Positions 40,769 through 54,299 of a stretch of DNA of 64,000 nt are shown piece by piece (within the stretch, counting starts at the first letter, position 1; the number at the start of each line of letters is the position of its first letter). A program made the position numbers and the translations under genes. The stretch lies in NCBI RefSeq assembly GCF_047663525.1, contig NC_092600.1, positions 868,001 to 932,000 of the forward strand, written 5' to 3'. The notes under the pieces are model-generated. The model worked only from the letters and a program-made list of their open reading frames with translations. It ran no database searches and was not told the DNA's origin. This DNA is from Anas platyrhynchos (taxonomy: Eukaryota > Chordata > Aves > Anseriformes > Anatidae).

Positions 40769-42099
40769 GCCTAAACTGCAGTTTAAAGAGTCTAAATGTT
40801 TCAGCTTGATCTCAGCATGTCACAGTGTAAGAAAAGCTGCTTCTCACACTGCTCTCCTCTTCCCTGCGAGCTGCTGGGGCCTGACTCAGCCCAGCTCTGC
40901 TCTTACCCATCTCTGGAAGCCGGTGGCCTTGCCCCCTCGTAGAGCTGCTGTCAGCCAGATGTGATTCCGGCCAAAAGCACCTCCTGCTTCCAGGGGACTC
41001 TGTTTCTGACAGCTCTGCAGCGATCACAAGAAGCTGCAAACCCAGCGAGTAACCTCGGAAAGGAGGTGTCAGACCTACGTAATGTGGCACAGGGCGCACA
41101 CATCGCGGTGCGCCGCTCGCACAGCTCCCAGCACTCAGCCACAGGCCAGAAATAGAGCAAACTAGTATTTACCAAGAGATTAATGTCTAATGCAAGCTAT
41201 TTAATTAATACAGCGAAGTTTTATGTCATGGGTACTTGCGTTGGTGCTACAACAAGCACTGGAGATATACAGGTCTGCAACTAAACTCTAAAGCAAAAAA
41301 CCCAAGCTAAAGCAATCGTTCATCTGTGCTACAGTCACGCGTAACAAATAACCAACGTGTACTTTGGCGTAGCTCCGTGATGTTTTCTGCATTAGCCCTT
41401 TACATGAATAATTTACTGCCAAAGGCCCGCTCCGTCGCTGTGACCAGATCCCAAGCCATTTGTGCTAGTTACGATATCCCAGTGACACCGCAGGCAAAAG
41501 AGTTCTCACCTCGCCTGCCCGGCAAATCTTGCTGGATTTCTCTCACATTAAATGAAAATAAAATTAGAGCACATGCTACCTGCATTTGGGAAAGACACAC
41601 ATGTTTTGTTACAGTTATTTAGCCTTACAAAGGATGGGCTTTAGTGCGAAGGGAAGGGGCCTCCTGGGGTACACCACGAGGCAGAGCGCAGGTCAGCAGG
41701 ACCCAGCCCTGCAGCAGTGACCTGAGCGAGATGGAGCACGGCATCCTTGGGACGAAGCATGGCCCTGAGGCAGCGTTTGGCTTGTTTGAGCCTGTTCTGT
41801 GCAGCAGGTGCGTGGTCCTCTAGAAGTGGGTGAAAAGGGCTCTGAGGAGCACAGGCTAACGACTTGCCGAGCCTAAAAACACTCCGGGTTTGACGCACAT
41901 CAAAGACAAGGTCTGAGGAATGCAGATGAGCTGCCCTGAGCCATCGCAGCCCAGTTCAGCCCCTGGAGTGGGGTCACCCCACACGGGGACCCACGGGGAG
42001 CCAGAGCCATGGGGCAGGCACTGAGCCGCCCCGCTGCTGAACATGCACGGCACAGCCCCACGTTACCGCGGGGAGCCTGTTATTTGGGAAGCTCCACCG

Positions 42100-42440
42100 A
42101 GCCCAAAACAGCCCAGCCAGGTTCTCGCACACGCATTATGCCTTTTTATGCCTCTCTTACTGCGTATGAGGGCCATAAAATAAGCACCAAAGTAATTTAC
42201 TTCTGCTTCAAGGCCCCTTTTGTAGAGTCAAAATGATTTATGGGGCCTCAGTGCACATGACCGACAGGCCCTTAATATTTAACAGCCGTAAAAGAAATAT
42301 TGAACAAACACTGTGTATTACTGAGTCGCTTTTGGTCTACAAACATATTAAGATAACTCTGCATACATTGCAACTGGTCAAATATTAATCACTGAATAAT
42401 TTAGCCCATGAATTTACTTTGTTTAAAAAAATAATTCAGC
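42100..42440. other. AT-rich non-coding block, candidate regulatory element
   Basis: No frame or repeat is seen here. GGGCCATAAAATA (about 42169-42181) and GATTTATGGGGCC (about 42235-42247) form an imperfect inverted pair around CATAAA/TTTATG, a HOX9-13/CDX-type core. Dense TAAT, ATTA and AATATT motifs follow. The texture resembles conserved non-coding elements of neural genes. Confidence 0.3.
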
Positions 42441-44739
42441 AGATGTATTTGTCCACTCCAGTGCAAATACATATTTATGATATGGTTATTGGTCTAATAT
42501 ATGTTTTCTGGTATCCTCATTTCAGGATGTACATAAAAAGAGTCAAATCCAGCCCAGGAAAAAGAAAGGGAGGAGGGCCCAGCACAAGTTTTATGTGCGG
42601 GGCGGCAGCATATGCTTGGCAAAATGCTGCTGCCTGCGTACAGGGAGCTCTGGAAATGAGCAGTTGCAGCCTCCTTAAATATTGATGGCTTCGCTGGAGC
42701 AGTTATGAAAGCACTGGAGACAGCGCCGGGGCTGAGGCAAGGAACTCAGTGCGTGAAGCAGCGCACACAGGACTCGTGGCCAGGCTGCATGGACGTGCTC
42801 CCATCCTGCCCCCAGGCACAGCCCGGCGCTCAGGGTGGCAGCGGGTGGCCCCCCTGCCCCTCACCTCTGCCCCAAAAGGTGTTTCTCTCCCAGTGTCTTT
42901 CAGTCTCCCAAGCACGTGCCTCTGCACAGGATGTGCCCCTGGGGGCATCGGGTGCTCCTGGGGGGGCAGCAGGTCCCAGACCACAGCTGAACCAGCCTTG
43001 GGATTGTCCCCAGCCTCTGCTTGGGGACGATTGCTCCAACATGCTATCAGGCACTTCTCCTCTGGGCACCACGTGGGGCTTGAGGGTGCCTTCGGCCAGC
43101 ACAGCCAGCCCCAGAGCGATTTTCAGCCCCGTTGTGTCCCGCAGCTCCACACGAGGCCAGGCGAGCTCTGACACCCCACACGTCTGCACCACGCAGCTCA
43201 GAGCTCCCGGGGGCTGCAGGGAGCACAGCTCACAGCGGGAGCCCACCGCCAGCTGTTAGACCACACCTGGCAGCACTGAGACATTCTGAATGAGGGCAAA
43301 AGGAAAAGCCACGTGCTGTAGGCAGCCATTAACACCCACCATTACACGTGTGTGTCTCCATACCAGAAGGCACACGAGGGGTACCCCCTAGGGCAGCAAG
43401 CCCTCAGCTCAGGCTGGGCACCTCCCATCCCAGCACCAGCACCCACCCCGCAGTCAGCAGCTGCGGAGCCACGCTTGGCAGCTTCGTGAGAGGCAGCAAG
43501 CAGGATTCGAAGGCAGCCACACCGCTGACACTGCCCAATTAACCTGAGCCTGGAGCTGAATCCAGGTCATCAGAAGCAGCGTGCTAACGAGCAGGCGGGC
43601 TGCATTACCAGCCCTGCCTCTGAAGCCCACCGCTAGCGGCTGAACTGAAGGCTCCAGCACGCGAAGGCAGGGCAGGGCAGCCCTGCTGAGTGCTCTCTGC
43701 CGCTGCCGTGCTCAGGAATCCCGTAGTTTACCCCTCACGCTGGGTCTAGCACCATCAGTAATGAACCTCGGGGCAGGATGGCTGAGCACCGCCTGCTCCC
43801 CTGGAGCAGAACTGAAGGGCGACCCCAGCAGCCCTCCGGGCACACACCTTGGGTATGTGCCCGCTCGAAGCCGTCTGGCACAGCCATACTGCACCCACCT
43901 CCCGAAAATCTGTCCGAATCCTGGTGTCTTGTCTATGCACTACCATGTTCTGAGGTAATCACAGCCAACAGGCGACTTTAAACAAATCAAAGCAATGTGG
44001 TTATTGAATTAAAAGCCACCAAGCCCGGCTGTTGTGGCTGACCCGCTCTCCAGTGGCAGCCAGCAGCGCGACGCACCAGCCTCCTGGGGCCAACACTGCT
44101 CCGTGCCCGGCCCTGGCACTGCTGCCTTCCCCTGCACCGCTCTGCACACCGGGAAGCTGTGTTCAACAAAATGAAAACCAGCAAGAGCTGCCTCCCCACG
44201 GCCCCACAGCACCGAAATGCTCACAGGAGTATTTATTTCATTTATTTTTATTTCTTCATTATGAATCTGCTAAGAGCATTGAGATTTTCACTTGGAGCGG
44301 GATTTTTCTCTCTCAGGTTCGCACTTTAATGATCGAGCATGTTTCTAAGACCACCCCAAAGAGTCTTCAGAAGAGAAGTGAAGTACTGCTGGCTTTCTGC
44401 ACAGCGCTGCTCTGCGGGAATGGGAGAGGTCAGCCAAGTTCCAACCCGATGGGTCAAAGGAGAGATCTCTCACCTGAGCAAAAACCACCCTGGAAGCGGG
44501 TCCTAACTCTGCTCTAGCACTCTGTGCTGCTCAGAAATGTAAATCAGGGACAATCTGAGTGGGGAGTATCACGAGCTGGCCACAGGCACTGGCCACCAGC
44601 ACCACACACAGCTTGACAAGACCTGGCCAAGCCCCACGCCAAAACGCTCAGCAGGAGCTGGGCTGGGGGCTGCAGGGAGGAGCCTGAACTTCTGGGAAAG
44701 TGTGAGAGGTCCTCGAGCCCCCTCCCATCACAGCAACGA

Positions 44740-44975
44740 GACTGACAATCTTTTAGGAAAATATAAACTTAATTTTAAGCCATCTGGGAAATCCTGCTAA
44801 ATGATTTATCATGCAACTGATGAAACTGCAATTTAACTTCAAAGCCCTAAACAGCATTAAAGAAAGCCGTGTGCTCAAATTAACAGTAAAATATTTGACA
44901 CCGAAAATTATTGTAACAGCAAACAGCATTGTTCTCCAATTAGCCTAATGCAATAGATCACTGTATGGGCAAGCA
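44740..44975. other. AT-rich non-coding block, candidate conserved element
   Basis: An abrupt change from GC-rich flanks to an AT-rich segment free of repeats and frames, with AATTTAA, TGATTTATCATGCAA, AATTAACAG and CCAATTAGCCTAATG motifs. Candidate regulatory DNA in the KCTD16 intron. Confidence 0.3.
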
Positions 44976-46679
44976 TCCCAGCAGGCGCTCATTGGGATGT
45001 GCATATTCAGGGTACTTGATATTGCCTTTATGCAGGCAGCAGAGCCCTACACGTGCGGCTGGGGGCCCAGGTGACCCAGCCCTGCCGGGCTGCATTCAGC
45101 CAGCTCTCGCCTCTCCACAGCTGTCCACAGGCAAGGATCTAACGGCAGCCGCTGGCAGGCTGCAGCCCGACCACCTCCCGCATCTCCCCGCTGCAGCACC
45201 ATGGGCAGCACGAGCATTGGCAGGAACTGAGCTTACAAAAAGCAACCCAAAGTGGCCTGTGCTGCCATCCAAGCTTGCAGCCACCCAGGGCAGCTCCTGC
45301 ACACAGGAGATGGAGGGGCCCGAGAGGAAGCACATCTGCTCAGCGAGTGCATCCTAATTAGTTTACAACTGTCTCTCTCAATAACTGGTGAATAAGATCC
45401 CTATTGATCTAATTAGCAGTAAGAGAAGAAAATTCTGTGTTTTTTTCCCGTGGCTGTTGGCAGCTTCCTGGTTACAGACAGAGCCCGCGAGCCCCACGCC
45501 GTGCACAAGCAGCAGGAGAGCCGGCCCCGGGGGCTGAGCGTCGGCACCCAGGGGACCGGGGGAGCGCGAGGCCTCACCCTGCCAGGGGCCCTGGAAGAGC
45601 AGACGCTGGTGTGCCCAGGGAGGGCAGCTTTAAGCCAGGTTCGTGGGAGTCTGCAAGCTGGCTCCCCTGGGGTCTGCCTTATTTAATGACCTTGGCCCTG
45701 ATTTCAGGCTGTAAGTGAGCTGAGCGCAGCCAGCAGAGGAGCCAGCAGTGTTTATGCCCACCCCCGTGTTTCTTCACAGAGCACATCCTCTGGTAACACC
45801 TCGGTGCTGTGGTTCAGCCGCTGGGAGCAATGCCTGCAGAGCCCAGCAGCGGCCCCGAGGAAGGCGAGTCCCAGCCCTGAGCCCCCCGGAGCTGCCGGGC
45901 CCCCAGTGCCCCCAGACCCTGTGCCACTGACCCATGGCCACCGGGCACGGCCAGCGGGGAGCGTGGAACAACTGCAGGTCTTGAGCTTTAGTAGGGATGA
46001 AGGGAAGGAGCAGAATGGTGGGAGTGGGGATTTGTCTTCTGAACAGGAAAAGATGACTTCCCAGGACCAGACAGCTCAACTACACATTTGCTGGAATGCC
46101 AATGTTTATTGCTCGCTCAACAACTACCTTTCAAACCAGAAGTAAAACTAGAAGGAGGGAATTAACTGGGAGATACGGAGAGCATCAGATAACGCAGGAG
46201 AGGACCCACTGGGCCAGCCTGGTCTCAGCACTCCCTGTCCCTCAGGGGCAGGAACAGCCCCAAGGCAGGGCTGCCCCAGCCCCTGTCCCACTGGGTGGCC
46301 ACACAGAGGTTTGCTCTGCCGAATTAGCAGCTCGGCTCTGTCTCCAGCTGCTCTTGTTGAGACAGCTGTTTCCACCAATAATTATGAATCAGTTACCTGC
46401 TGGTTTTCTTTTACTGGTGGCTGCTGGTACTCGAGGCACACGGTGCATGGTGCCGTGGACACCCCAACCTGCTGCGCCCAACACCCCGCACCCACCGGCA
46501 GCGCTCCCGCTGTGTGCCGGGCACAACACAGCCCTGCTGCAGCTCCTGCCTGTGCACTGATAAACACCCCAGCAGTCACTGAAACCACAAAAATTAGGTG
46601 CAAGTCCTTCCATTTAATCCTGTCCCCGCTGGGGTCACAGGGAGTGCTGCGCCACGTGCCTCCCCGGGAGCAGTAAGAA

Positions 46680-47410
46680 GTGCATTTTTGTTATGCGTAC
46701 TCCACTGAATAACAATTTCCAGCTCCATTGAAGAGATTTTTGATTAAAGCAGACAGAGGATAGCCTAAATTAGTTAAGGTAAAACAGTTTACAGCCAAGC
46801 TATCTGGCAAGCATTTTTTATTTTAGCAAAGCAGCAGCGATGGCAGGAATTCAAGATTTGCAGGTGCCCAGACAGAAGCTCAAATCCTCCTATTACTAAA
46901 CCTCCATGCAATTATGGCATACAAATTGCTATCCTTTCCTCATCGCTCAGATTTAGAAAGGATTCATGGTTTTTCCATTTCGGGCAGATTTTGAAAGACA
47001 CAAAAGACTGTTGTGTGTAAAACTCCCAGTGATAATCAATGACATTTGGGCCCTTGTGAATCATTACGTCCTTCAGAATCTTCACCTTTATGATTAATAT
47101 GTTGTTTCTTTGGCTCTTTTCTTGATTAACAGGAATCAGAGAAACAATTATGCATCCTATCATTACTTTCTAAGGAAGCTCCACAATTACATGTTTTAAT
47201 TAATATTCTTGTTCATTTCAGAGAAACTTTGATTTTAAAACTTCTTTTTTTGGCAATCCAATGGCATCGTACCACAGTTTGAGAGCTTTCCTGCTACAGC
47301 TTGGGAAGAAGTACAAATGACAAAGACCATCATTTATGAATTATTTTTTCCTCCGCATTAAGATTTTGAATTTAAGCCAAGACAAGCAGCAATCTATTTT
47401 CACACCCGTG
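46680..47410. other. AT-rich non-coding block, candidate conserved element
   Basis: About 700 bases of AT-rich sequence without recognisable repeats between GC-rich flanks. One minus-strand frame of 83 codons (46912-47163) exists but matches nothing I know and lacks splice context. Likely non-coding, possibly regulatory. Confidence 0.3.
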
Positions 47411-50400
47411 TTTGTGAAAGGCTCCCTCTGTGCATCGTAAGGCCAGGCCCCCGTTGTGCCACCACGCTCCCGCATCTGCGAGGGGCTTCAGCTGTGACCA
47501 AATTCCCTCTGTCTGCAGGGCACGAGCAGCACAGCGGCACAGCACCTCTACAGGTCAGACACTCTGGAGGGAGCCCCACGTGTGCTATGGGCTGCGAGCA
47601 GGGGCAAAGCTCCCTGAGCAGCCCGGGGGCAGCTCCACACCTGGGTCCAGCTGGGCAGGAACCAGGGACATGAGCCGAGCTCTCTCACCCCCGCCATCCC
47701 TGTTCAGACCACACCATTTCCTTCTTATCCTCTCTTCCCATCTCTCCTCCCGCAGCTTGTGGTTCTCCTTCTGCCTCGTGAGGGGCAGGCAGGGACAGGC
47801 AGCCAGGATCTCTGCCCCCTGCCAGGCAGCCCCAGGCAGCTCGGCCCCGTGGGATGGAGCCCCTGGGACCCCCCCCTGCACCCTGAGGGCACCGGCAGTG
47901 CCAGGAAGGAGCAGTGGCACCGAGTCTATCAAGTATCATCACGTGAGTCGGAAACAGGAATTTTCCCTAAAATTAGAAAGGTGGTGCTCTAACTTGCCTT
48001 GAGAAAGGGTCACACACTGAGGAGCAAGGCAAGAAGGGAATGGGTTTATTTTTAGAATACAGGAACACTTCTGTGGGGAAATATAAAACGCTTTCAATTC
48101 TGAAATGACTTGTTTTTTGCATCAGGTCTTCCCATGTGAAGAGTTATGGTCAGTCTTATCTCTGCTCAGTCTCCTTTTCCTAGTAAAAGTGACCCAGTGC
48201 CCATTGCCAAATTCCAACCTGATGGACCCTCATGCTTGGATTTAAGAACCAGTTTGCCCTACTGGAAAGCAGGAGCCATGGAAGTTGCACTTCAGACACC
48301 CCAGGATTCAGAGGCTTTGTGATAATGAGAAGAGAGCCAAGGAGCTGAGCTGTGAGAATCTTCCCGCAGGAGCATCCCCTTACCTGCAGCCCTCAGGCTT
48401 TTCCCCTAGCCCTATGCTTCCAGCTCTGAACACAAGTCCTGCCGCAGAGGGCAGCCCCGTTCGCCCTCCGGCTCCTGCACACCAGGGAGCCCGGTCCAGG
48501 CCCTGGGGAGCTGCTCGGTGCGACGGCCACGTCCCCGGCAGTGGTGTGAGCACTGTGCTGCCACTCAGCCCCAGTCAAAATGCCAACAGCAATTACTTAA
48601 TTGCTTTGATCTGTGCTCTTGTGAGATCTGCAGAGCATAATTATATTCTTGCTTTAAGAAGAGTGAAGGAGAAAAAAGCTTTATTTTGATGTTTTAGTGT
48701 TTGCTCCTCAGCAATATGTGCTTAAAGGGAACTACAGCGATTTATCTTTCCAATGCCTGCTCTCTACATCTGAAAAAAGCAGGAATAGCTGCTATACATT
48801 TGCATCTCAATTTTAGCTCAAGCAACTTGACAAGGATTCAGCTAAATGAATCGGCACAGTTTGCAAAGAAAGCAGCTGAAGTAAATAAAACCTCCAGGGA
48901 TGCTGATAAAAAAAGGCATCAAATTCAGGATCTGTTCTTCCACAGTGAAAGAAACCCGGCACCCGGGGCAGGATCCCACTTCACTGAAATCCTCCACCAG
49001 CACCTGCAGGCTTTGCACGGGCTGATGCCTGCTTGGGCTGAGCTCAAGAGGAGACCCAGGACCTGCTGCGACTCCTCCCTGCCATGGGGAGGAGAGGAGG
49101 GAAGCACGAGGCCCTGCCCAATGGTCTGGGGTAAATGGTTCAAAGAACAGGAAAAGCTGAGGGAACCCCATAACCAGCACCAATGCCGCCAAACCTGCAC
49201 AGAGCCCCAGGGTTTTATTTCAAGATGTTCTCTTTCAAAGTTTCATATGAGAGTGAGAAAAATGCCTTCATTTGCAATTCATGCAAGTAAAAAATATTGT
49301 CCATCTGCAATTTTTATGGGGAAGTTATGAGCACTGATCTTTGAGAGCTGAAAAATATTGGACCACTTCTACATAACAATTAACGTTTATGTTTTTCGGG
49401 AGGGCTGTTCCCTTTACTACCTCCTCACCCTGGGCCAGGTTCCCTCCTGGTCTGTACTGCTGCAGCTCTGCTGCTACTGCAATTTGCCCAAACTGGGGCT
49501 TTCACCCCTTGTTTTACCCCTGCCATTGTGTGATGCTCCGGACTGCTCAGAGGGAGACTTTTCTAAGGCACCAAGGACTCGGCTCACTCTAATCCCTGCC
49601 TTGAAGGGAAGCAGCGCGAGTTAATGCAGCATGCTTTCAAAAACCCTCCCGGAGCCTGTATTATCTTGCGGTGCAGCCTGGCAGAGAGGCTAAAGGCAGA
49701 GGCTGGGCTGATCCAGCTGCCGCGCTGGGAGCTGCAGACCAGTTTAATTAGTAAGACTGAACGGAGATAGGAGGCTTTCATCTTTTGATGCAGCAGAGGA
49801 CACAGAAGAGACACGATTTAAGAGGTGCCCACAGCCTCCGGCTGCCTTTCGCTGGTACCGCTCCCCTTTGTTATGCCGTTCCTTTTGCTCCACTGAATTC
49901 AGTCACTTGCAATGGTTTGCATATTTTAGTTGAAAGAGTGGGAGGAAAAACTACTCAGCGTACACATCTGTGGTTCGGTTACATCAGAGCGAGCAGCAGC
50001 TCCCAGCTTCCCAGCACTTTAATCAAGGCAGCCCAAAATTGCCATCTCGGGGCCGACGTGGCCAGCAATGCTGTATGGTACAGCCAGGGCAGCTCGAGGC
50101 TTGGTGGGAAGAGTCATCACCACAGATTTTATTCCAGGGCAGAACGGCAATGGGCGTCATTTTTAAAGTCCTCATTTGCCATCCTCGTATCTAGGTCACG
50201 TACAGCATTACTCCAGCACAAACCATCTATAAAACCCGCTACAACAGCACTCGCCGTCCCAGCTCCTACTTACAGGTTCAGACACCTATTGTCATTTCCA
50301 AGTACAGACACTTACATAGAAACTCAGGTTTTGCCCTCTTGGGAGCAGAGTCTGAGCATGCTTTACAGGGCTGTCACCATCGCAGCATTTTGAGGTGCCC

Positions 50401-50621
50401 CCAGGGAAAAGAGCAGGCTGCTGGCACCACCACCGTGCTGTGCTTCCCGGCCGCAGGGAGCGTTGTGTGCCCAAACACTGCCCGGGCCCATGGCACTACT
50501 GGCCCACGAGCCCCAGCAGCGTACAGGAAGGTGTCCGCAGGGCAATGGCAGCGTAGTTTCTCCTGCAGACCATTGTGGATGTACTTAAAGCTTTCAATGC
50601 AAACCTGCTCAGAACAGCTGA

Positions 50622-50885
50622 ATTTTCACAAAATCATTTAGGTCAGAAAAGACTTCTGAGATCATCCAGTCCAGCCAATAACCCAGTACAAAAGTCCACC
50701 ACTAAACCATGCTGCCAAGCTCTAAATGTACACATTTCTTGAAAACCTCCAGAGATGGTGACCCAACCGCTTCCTGGGCAGCCTGTTCCAATGCAGCACA
50801 ACGCTTTCAGTGAGAAATTTCTCCTAATACCTAACCTAAACTTCCCCTGGCACAAGTTGAGGCCGTTTCCCCTCGTCTCATCACC
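50622..50885 (-). mobile_element. CR1 LINE 3' fragment
   Basis: On the minus strand the piece runs from GATGAGACGAGGGGAAACGG through the hallmark GGAACAGGCTGCCCAGG (near 50790-50774) and the ATCTCTGGAGG step. It ends in the typical CR1 tail, GATGATCT...GTCTTTTCTGACCTAAATGATTTTGTGA, split around 50660. This is the standard 5'-truncated 3' end of an avian CR1 (non-LTR retrotransposon). Only the last quarter-kilobase is present, with no intact reverse transcriptase frame. Substitutions throughout suggest moderate age. It lies within the KCTD16 intron in the sense orientation. Confidence 0.93.
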
Positions 50886-52195
50886 TGGATTATCACAACT
50901 TTTATACTGCCACACAACACAATCTAGACCATGTTCGGGGAAGGTGCTTGAGGAGCCTCATGATGTGAAGAGCTAATCCAGGCACGTAGGGGCTGCACCT
51001 CAGCATCACCCCAAGTCCCCTTTCCTGCAGTACCAAGTGGGAGGTGACACCAGTTTGCAGCAGGCTGGGAATCCAGTTCAGTCCTAAGGAACTTCAAACT
51101 TTCCTCATATCCCCCCAGCACAGACTGAAACAAACAGCCAGAAGAATGCCCCCAGGCCAAACTGCCCACTGTCAGCATCCTCTCAGTCACAATAAAAACC
51201 TTAGTGCTGGCTGCAAACAGCATGGATCTGATCTTATTGCACCGCTTGGTATATTATACCTGTCAGAAAGAATCTAAGAAAAAATTTGCCCTTTTCTGAA
51301 CAGAAAGATAAAGCAATCCAAGCATTTAGTTTTAAAAATAAAAGCTTCATACAAAAATCTGGTTTTCCCCAGAACCATATCAAAACAGATGTTTCTCCAG
51401 AGCAAGAATGGGAAGTGACACAAGAAGCTATAAATTGCTCTTTTCAGAGTGCACCTGTATGGTCATTTTTATCTGAGGCATAAGGAAGGAAAGGCCGTCA
51501 ACACACTGGATTTTCAGTGAAATATCTCAAGAGTACATTGAGCTAGAAATGAATACACAAGCTTCCCTCTAGCAACAGATTGCTTTCTAATTCACAGAAT
51601 GCAAATGCAGATGCTGTTCTTGGCTCTCGACCAAATTATTGCACAACACATTTGTTTCTACAGTAGCAGCGTTTAATACAATAACAATAAAATGGAAAAT
51701 AATACCCAACATCCACCTGTATGTGTCTAGTTTTGTCGTTTCTGCATATGATGCTCCCAAGATCCCAAACTCCAGGGAAAAGCCAGCCCTGCAGAGATCT
51801 CAGGCTGCCCAACCTGGCAGAGGACAAAATTTACGCCATATAACATTTACTTTATGCACATTTTATCATGTATGACTTAAAAACAAAGTCCATTTGGTGC
51901 TTGTGTTCCGAATCAACCCCATCTCTTGATCTTTGAGGCCCATCTCATGAGCACTCCCGGGGCTGAACCCAGAGCCCTCGAGGTGAAGCACGGCGCTGTC
52001 CCCCTGGCCCGCAGGCAGCCGGCTGCAGCTCAGCGCCATCGCAGCTCCTCCACTTATAAAGACTGTTGTGCAGATCAGTAAGCAAACACTTGATGGGTAC
52101 TGTCTGAACCCTACCAATAATTACTAATAAATATATCAGCTCAAAAAGAAATTAAGTCCCATATAACCAGTCTCTTGGAAGAGATGAATCGGCTT

Positions 52196-52262
52196 ATTTC
52201 TGCTGAAGTCAATGAAGATACACTAATTTACACAGCTGCTAATGGCATCCAGATTTCTGAAT
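52196..52262 (+). repeat. Possible ancient amniote repeat relic (CTGAAGTCAATG...TTTACAC)
   Basis: GCTGAAGTCAATGAAGATACACTAATTTACACAGCTG..., broken here after CTAATTTACA, matches a motif seen in many bird and reptile genomes (GCTGAAGTCAATGGAGTTACAC, then GATTTACACCAGCTGAGGATCTGG). The matching blocks are in the same order, which makes it the best of the three relics. Confidence 0.5.
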
Positions 52263-53319
52263 AGTAATAAATAGTCTGTTCTTTCCTTTATTTAAACAAA
52301 AACGCATTACTTGTTGAAACATAAAAAGACCTTGCTGTATTAGCTACTGCGTTTTTGCCTACATGAGCGGCTGCCTTCTTTCTAAGCCAATCAGCCAGAG
52401 CTGTTCTCTGAGTTCTTTGCCTTACATAATACCAGCTCCACTTGATACAGCCTTAGCGAAATCAATATCAGAAAGGCAAAGCGTGTCCTATTTTGGTCTC
52501 TGATCAATTTCCCTTTGTTCTCGAGCTCCCTCTCACACGCTGTTGTTCAGATCCTACCACAACTTTTCGGCACTCCCTCCCTCCTCTCAGGACCATGTTC
52601 CAGGAGGTGAAAAGGAGCACCGTGCTTCCAGCGCTTGGCCCCATCCCGTGGGGCCTTCCTGCTTCACCGGGACCAAGCTAAGATTTGCTTTTGCCAAGCA
52701 TCCCCTTCCCCAGCCCGTTCGCACACCCTGAGCCAGCCTCAGGAAAAGCAGCCTCTGCTCCGAGGACGGCATCGCCTCGGCAAGCGTGGCAAGGGAGGCA
52801 GCTGGTGAACTGCGAGGAAGGAGTCCGACGGGGACCATTGCACGTTATTAATTAAATCTAACGAAACCTCCCACATTTTATGGCCCTGTGAGGTCTACCA
52901 CAGAAGATTTCACATCTATTTTACTAGCTTGAATTACAAACACTGACAACGTGATTTAGGAGGACGAATGCTAAATGCTCTGCCACTCGTGATAAACTAG
53001 TGCATATCCTAACAGAAGACATTAACCAAAACCAAAAACCAGCATAGCGCAGGCCAACACGCTTGCTGCTGTGACAAACAGCCCTGGCTTGCCCTTCCTG
53101 GTGGCTGCATTTTGTGTTCTTAGCTCTCCTGACCCGCTGGTCCCAGCCTGACCACAAGCACCGGAGGCAGCAGCGCCCGCAGTGCCGACCATCGGCGCCC
53201 GCTGGGCCCTGCGGGGCACAACCAGCCCAGGGCTGCACCGAGCCCTGCACCTCTTCCCTGACTGCTTCCTGAGGACCGGTCCCCTCTCCATCTTCAAATT
53301 TTACAGAAATGGGAACATA

Positions 53320-53600
53320 TTACACCACGTGATTATTCAATTACAGGTAGTTAATGAAAACTGAAATTAACACAAATCTCGAGGTAGCACGCACAAATAT
53401 AACAGGGAACATTTCCACACAGAAGACATCAGACAGCTTATACTCTGTTAAAACGTTTAATGTCTGCTTAACTAAATTTATCCAGATTAATTAATTCCTT
53501 CCCAATTATTAACAGCTTTTTCTTTTGTTTCCTATTTCTGGTGCTACATATTCAGTAATTATACATACATTTTGGTAATTTTTTTCTGTCTTATACGCTG
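53320..53600. other. AT-rich non-coding block
   Basis: Repeat-free AT-rich stretch in the intron with TTAATTAATTCC, AATTATTAACAGC and CAGTAATTATAC motifs. No frame or element is recognised. Possible regulatory DNA, with no direct support. Confidence 0.2.
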
Positions 53601-54299
53601 TATTTTTAGTCTTTCTAAACCTGTGAAATTCAGAAGAGAGAATGTAAGTGCATTTGCATCTTTCAGAAGCTGAGATGCTGATCTTGGTTTAAAAGACAGA
53701 GTGCAAGTGCGCTGTAAGCTCAGGGTGAGACCAAAGCTGCTTCCTGAGCAGGTCTGTGCTCTCCTGGGCACTCAAGATTCAAGATGAAACTAACCTTAAA
53801 TAGTGACACTGCCTTTATTTTTTTTTAACCCAAACTTAGAGAAATTCAGAAGTTTAGCTATGAGAATTAAACATGGAAATGAAATGGGATTGTGCGATTT
53901 TCCTCTGCTCCATTTTTGACAGTCAAAGAAGCCACCAGTAAATTTTTGGCAAGGTCTTCTCACTGATTGCTACGATGACGTTTGTAAGGACACGTTTCAT
54001 TCTCTCACATCAGGGACCTGCTTCTGCAGACCACCGAGGCTGTGCTGCAGCGAAAGCACACGCTGAGAGGCCCCAGCAGGTGCGTGCGGGTCCCAGGGTG
54101 AGGTGGGGAAGCCGAGCACCCCCGGGCACGGAGTCAGGATGGGGGCAGCAGCAGCATCCCCGGCCCCGCCTGGCCCCAGCACCCCCAGACAGGTCACTGC
54201 TGTCCTTTTTAAAAAGACATAATAGATCGGCTTTTTATTTCAGAGCAAGATCAGAGTGGGTCTAGTTGTGGAGAGGAATAATTAGGCATTTGCAGAGAA

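Noticed and set aside
46912..47163. 83-codon minus-strand frame in AT-rich DNA
   Set aside because: An open frame in AT-rich DNA is less expected by chance, but there is no similarity, no splice context and no codon bias that would support coding.
48701..49330. 209-codon plus-strand frame
   Set aside because: Composition changes abruptly along the frame, following local GC content, and no domain or Kozak-like start is evident.
49785..50393. 202-codon plus-strand frame
   Set aside because: No recognisable domain. It is read as a chance frame.
50930..51290. Possible extension of the 50.6-50.9 kb CR1 further upstream
   Set aside because: Beyond 50885 the sequence lacks the expected CR1 blocks (the CTCTACAACTACCTGA-type step), so the element is taken as 5'-truncated there.
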